Positions 44,973 to 47,500 of a DNA stretch of 47,500 bases are shown here, in pieces (positions within the stretch are counted from its first letter, which is position 1; every line of letters begins with the position of its first letter). The stretch spans positions 442,416 to 489,915 of the forward strand of contig CAJNDS010002248.1 in assembly GCA_905221605.1 (NCBI GenBank), given 5' to 3'. The stretch is from Symbiodinium natans. Taxonomy: Eukaryota > Sar > Dinophyceae > Suessiales > Symbiodiniaceae. Position numbers and translations under genes: made by a program. A model generated the notes under the pieces. The model saw only the letters and a program-made list of their open reading frames with translations. It was not told the DNA's origin and ran no database searches.

Positions 44973-45863
44973 GTGCCCTAAACCCTAAACCCTAAACTTT
45001 TCAACCCTAAACCCTTGTTCCCTGCGGAGTGATCCTGGATGGGGTCAGCTAGGCGGGTGGCAAAAAAAAAAAACCTAAACCCTAAACCCTAAACCCTAAA
45101 CCCTAAACCCTAAACCCTTGCTCCCGCAAGCGGATGAAGCCTTTTTAGAGGGTCTCGGGTTTGGGGGCCCTTGAAGCCGCAGACCTGCGTCAAAAACAAA
45201 GTCCCACAAGGTGGTTTGGGGTTTAGGGTTTAGGGTTATGGGGTTTAGAGTTGAGGGTTTAGGGTTTTCGGGTTTAGGGTTTAGGTTGCGATCTGATGAT
45301 CTCGCCATAAGGTTTCTCGAAAAGGGTCGATAGAATCGCGGCCGAATTCATGAACATGAGTCTGCCCATCTAGGGTGGCACGATTGAGACATGACGGATA
45401 CACAACTGGTTGCACAGGCCTTAACCCTTAACCCTAAACCCTAAACCCTAAAACCCTAAAAGCCTCAAACCCTCAAACCCTCAAACCCTCAAACCCTCAA
45501 GCCTCAGCCTGCCTCAAGGATCTCGTCTTACCCTGGTCTGGTTTGTGGGGGTGCAAGTCTTTGCCAATAGAGGGACTAATGTGTTTGCCCAGCTCCTGAG
45601 CTTGGGGACGAAATGAACCCCAAAATTGGGGTCATATTCCCTGACTACTGTAATTCCTATTAAGGTATATGAACCATAAACCCTTTTAGGGTTCATTTCG
45701 TCCCCAAGGGAGTTACCTGGCACTGGAAACCTTGCCTGCACGTGCGTCAGTTGTGACTGTGAGAGTCGAAGCCCCTCAACCCGAAACCCTAAACTCCCAA
45801 AGCCCCAAACCCTAAACTCAAAAACCCTAAAACCCTAAAGCCCTCCACCTTTATATGATCTAG
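44973..45863. repeat. Intron: CCCTAAA arrays, A tract, hairpin family 2
   Basis: CCCTAAA at 44,978-45,015 and 45,074-45,117, the latter after an A tract preceded by GTCAGCTAGGCGGGTGGC. TTTAGGG at 45,217-45,285, (C)TCAAACC units at 45,430-45,500, hairpin family 2 at 45,602-45,707. Confidence 0.6.
45602..45707. mobile_element. MITE-like hairpin family 2, intact copy
   Basis: Perfect 19-bp terminal inverted repeats TTGGGGACGAAATGAACCC / GGGTTCATTTCGTCCCCAA, 106 bp in total. A diverged relative lies at about 41,428-41,537. Confidence 0.8.
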
Positions 45864-45918
45864 GATGCCAAGCGCAGCCCATTAGGCTTTGGTGCCGACC
45901 GTCTTAAACTTTCAAAAG
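45864..45918 (+). CDS. Exon candidate (DAKRSPLGFGADRLKLSK)
   Basis: Acceptor ATCTAG (ending 45,863). Reads DAKRSPLGFGADRLKLSK, with a GT donor after TCAAAAG at 45,919. Confidence 0.5.
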
Positions 45919-46023
45919 GTTCCATGCAGCCTTTGATGACCTTAGTGTTTAGGGTTTAGGGTTGGCTAGCCAGACAAAGACATGAGGACAAAAGACCCTC
46001 CAAAGGGTTTAGGGTTTACTTAG

Positions 46024-46125
46024 AGAACTCCTCATGAGCTCCTCCATGTAGCCAAGAGGGACAATTTGAAACCTGAGAGCTCGGACGACGTGCTTTCTTA
46101 TGTCCGCGGCCGAATAACTTCTTAG
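46024..46125 (+). CDS. Exon candidate (RTPHELLHVAKRDNLKPESS)
   Basis: Acceptor TTTACTTAG (ending 46,023), derived from a TTTAGGG-like tail. Reads RTPHELLHVAKRDNLKPESS then DDVLSYVRGRITS and TAG at 46,123. It may be terminal or end earlier at a donor. Confidence 0.5.
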   Translation, partial: RTPHELLHVAKRDNLKPESSDDVLSYVRGRITS

Positions 46126-46922
46126 GACGCCCAGTAGTGCCCTTTTTTGTTTTTTCGGTGGGGGGGGGGGGGGGGGGGGGTTAGGTTGGGATGTTCCTCC
46201 TTATGCTAACAGTCCGTAATAGGGATTCTACCTCCAATTATCATCCCTAGAAAGTCTGTCGGCACAAGGGGGAACATCCCAAGGTTCAGGTTCCCTCATG
46301 AACCCCTTAAGCAAAAAAAGCGTGCCCCCTTTTTTTCCTAGCTTACTGGGCAACCTAGTCTCGGCCGCGAGTTTATGAAACGAACGGATTTGCAGGTGGA
46401 GGCATCCGAGTAGGTCGAAGTTTGGTCTTCGTTTTTGGCCTCGAAATCGGGGTGATTTTCCCAACTCCGTGGGTGACCCTAAACCCCAAACCCTAAACCC
46501 TAAGAACTCAGGATGGATTCCCGACCCCATAGATACCAGATGCCCAGTACTGCCCTTGTGCCCTTTTGGGCGGCTTGGGTTCCATTGTAAACACCGTTAA
46601 TGCAAAATAAAGAAGAGAAGAGAAAGGCGTGCCTCTCTCAATGCTAGGGCACCCCACCACCTCTCCGTCGATTTGAAAAGCTTCCGTTCCGCACGAATAT
46701 CCAGATGCGGGCATAGGGTTTGAGGTTGTGGGGTCAAGGCTGCGGAATAATGCCCTAAAGCTTCTGCGTGCTAAAAGGGTCAACGAAACGAGTGCACGGG
46801 TTTACTCGGATGAACGAACGCGCGAGTGAGCAGGTGATCCGTTTTTACCTTCTGCTGTTTGTTCCCTAAACCCTAAACCCTCAACCCTCAACCCTAAACC
46901 CTAAACCCTAAGCCCTATTCAG
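46126..46922. repeat. Spacer: poly-G, hairpin family 1 copy 4, arrays
   Basis: G run of about 22 at 46,159-46,180 directly next to the hairpin at 46,186-46,282; CCCTAAA at 46,479-46,502 and 46,864-46,915. Short frames near 46,350-46,410 are undecided. Confidence 0.6.
46186..46282. mobile_element. MITE-like hairpin family 1, copy 4 (diverged)
   Basis: TTGGGATGTTCCTCCTTATG ... AAGGGGGAACATCCCAA; the inner right block is decayed (AAAGTCTGTCGGCAC). About 97 bp, immediately after a G tract. Confidence 0.75.
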
Positions 46923-47016
46923 GCCCCTAGATAGCATCCTTTTCAAGGCGCAAGTGGCCCTGGCGGTGCCGAAGGCCCCAAACGACGAGCTGCTCAAGGC
47001 CAGCGCCCGCCCCGGG
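46923..47016 (+). CDS. Exon candidate (LFKAQVALAVPKAPNDELLK)
   Basis: Acceptor CTATTCAG (ending 46,922), GT donor (GTAGGG) at 47,017 running straight into a TTTAGGG array. Reads PLDSILFKAQVALAVPKAP then NDELLKASARPG. Clean boundaries on both sides. Confidence 0.6.
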
Positions 47017-47320
47017 GTAGGGTTTAGGGTTTAGGGTTTAGGGTTTAGGGTTTAGGGTTTAGGGTTTAGGGGTTATAGGGTTTATAGGGTGGATAGGGTG
47101 GATAGGGGTGGATAGGGTTTAGGGGTTATAGGGGTTCTAGGGTTTATAGGGTTTATAGGGTGTATGCTCATCCTTGGTAGCCCAGTGGTATCCCTTTACC
47201 CTTCTTTGGTTCTGTGGTGCTTAAGAGAATGAAACCAACCCAAAAAAGGCTGCTTATAGCTGCTTATGGCAATATGGGTTACTGGGCTACTTGGCCCTTA
47301 TTCCCTTTTTTAGGATTTAG
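47017..47320. repeat. Intron: TTTAGGG array grading into TTTATAGGG and GTGGATAGG units
   Basis: TTTAGGG units at 47,020-47,068, then 9-10-bp variants TTTATAGGG and GTGGATAGG to 47,162. Confidence 0.75.
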
Positions 47321-47407
47321 GTTCCCTTGAAGCGCCTGCGAGGGTTCAGGGAAGAGGTGCAAGCCTACAGTCGCATATGGATACTGAAGCAGCCCGGCAG
47401 CAAAAGG
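47321..47407 (+). CDS. Exon candidate (RLRGFREEVQAYSRIWILKQ)
   Basis: The acceptor CCCTTTTTTAGGATTTAG (ending 47,320) is pyrimidine-rich. Reads RLRGFREEVQAYSRIWILKQ then PGSK, with a possible GT donor after AAAAG. The gene continues off the window. Confidence 0.5.
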
Positions 47408-47500
47408 TTCCCTTGTAATTAACCCCTTCAGTTCAAAAAGGGCACCCCTTTGTTTGTTCCTAGGTTACTCTTGGGTATAGTTGCTCCCCCTTGTTCAGAT

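Overview
The window reads as nuclear DNA of a dinoflagellate, though I cannot name the genus. The evidence is: (1) short TTTAGGG/CCCTAAA arrays scattered in both orientations; (2) many very short exons, some with GC or GA instead of GT donors; (3) Ty1/copia-type retroelements with an HVDD reverse transcriptase box; and (4) a near match to the dinoflagellate trans-splicing leader (DinoSL) inside an LTR. I see no rRNA, tRNA or CRISPR.

Region 1 (about 300-16,429, plus strand) is the 3' part of a gene for a voltage-gated, cyclic-nucleotide-binding-domain potassium channel (KCNH/HCN/CNG-like). Its exons run in the expected order: S2-S3 linker and S3, S4, S5, pore with TVGYGD, S6, C-linker, cyclic-nucleotide-binding domain, stop. 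They are 40-110 bp long and separated by introns rich in telomere-type repeats, microsatellites and hairpin elements. The 5' end lies off the window.

Region 2 (18,481-24,063) is a copia-like LTR element with 210-bp LTRs that look identical except at one base. It carries a DinoSL-like sequence in each LTR, a HAD-phosphatase-like ORF, and a long gag-protease ORF. That ORF stops just inside the integrase, so the element lacks reverse transcriptase and is non-autonomous.

Region 3 (24,745-35,565) is a second, nearly complete copia-like element with short identical LTRs (127 bp). Its coding capacity is spread over six overlapping frames: gag with zinc knuckle; RING-H2, retropepsin and a 2OG-Fe(II)-oxygenase-like domain; a cytosine-methyltransferase-like domain with a Cys/His cluster; integrase; linker; RT-RNase H. 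A transposon carrying both a putative hydroxylase and a putative methyltransferase, in a lineage whose DNA is rich in 5-hydroxymethyluracil, is the most interesting system here.

Region 4 (a possible first exon at 18,251, then 35,627 to the window end) holds many small plus-strand exon candidates from one or more genes I do not recognise. If 18,251 is the first exon, both retroelements sit in its introns. Four copies of a roughly 90-105 bp inverted-repeat element (one in the channel gene, three here) and two copies of another lie in these introns. All exon boundaries were read by eye and need transcript support.
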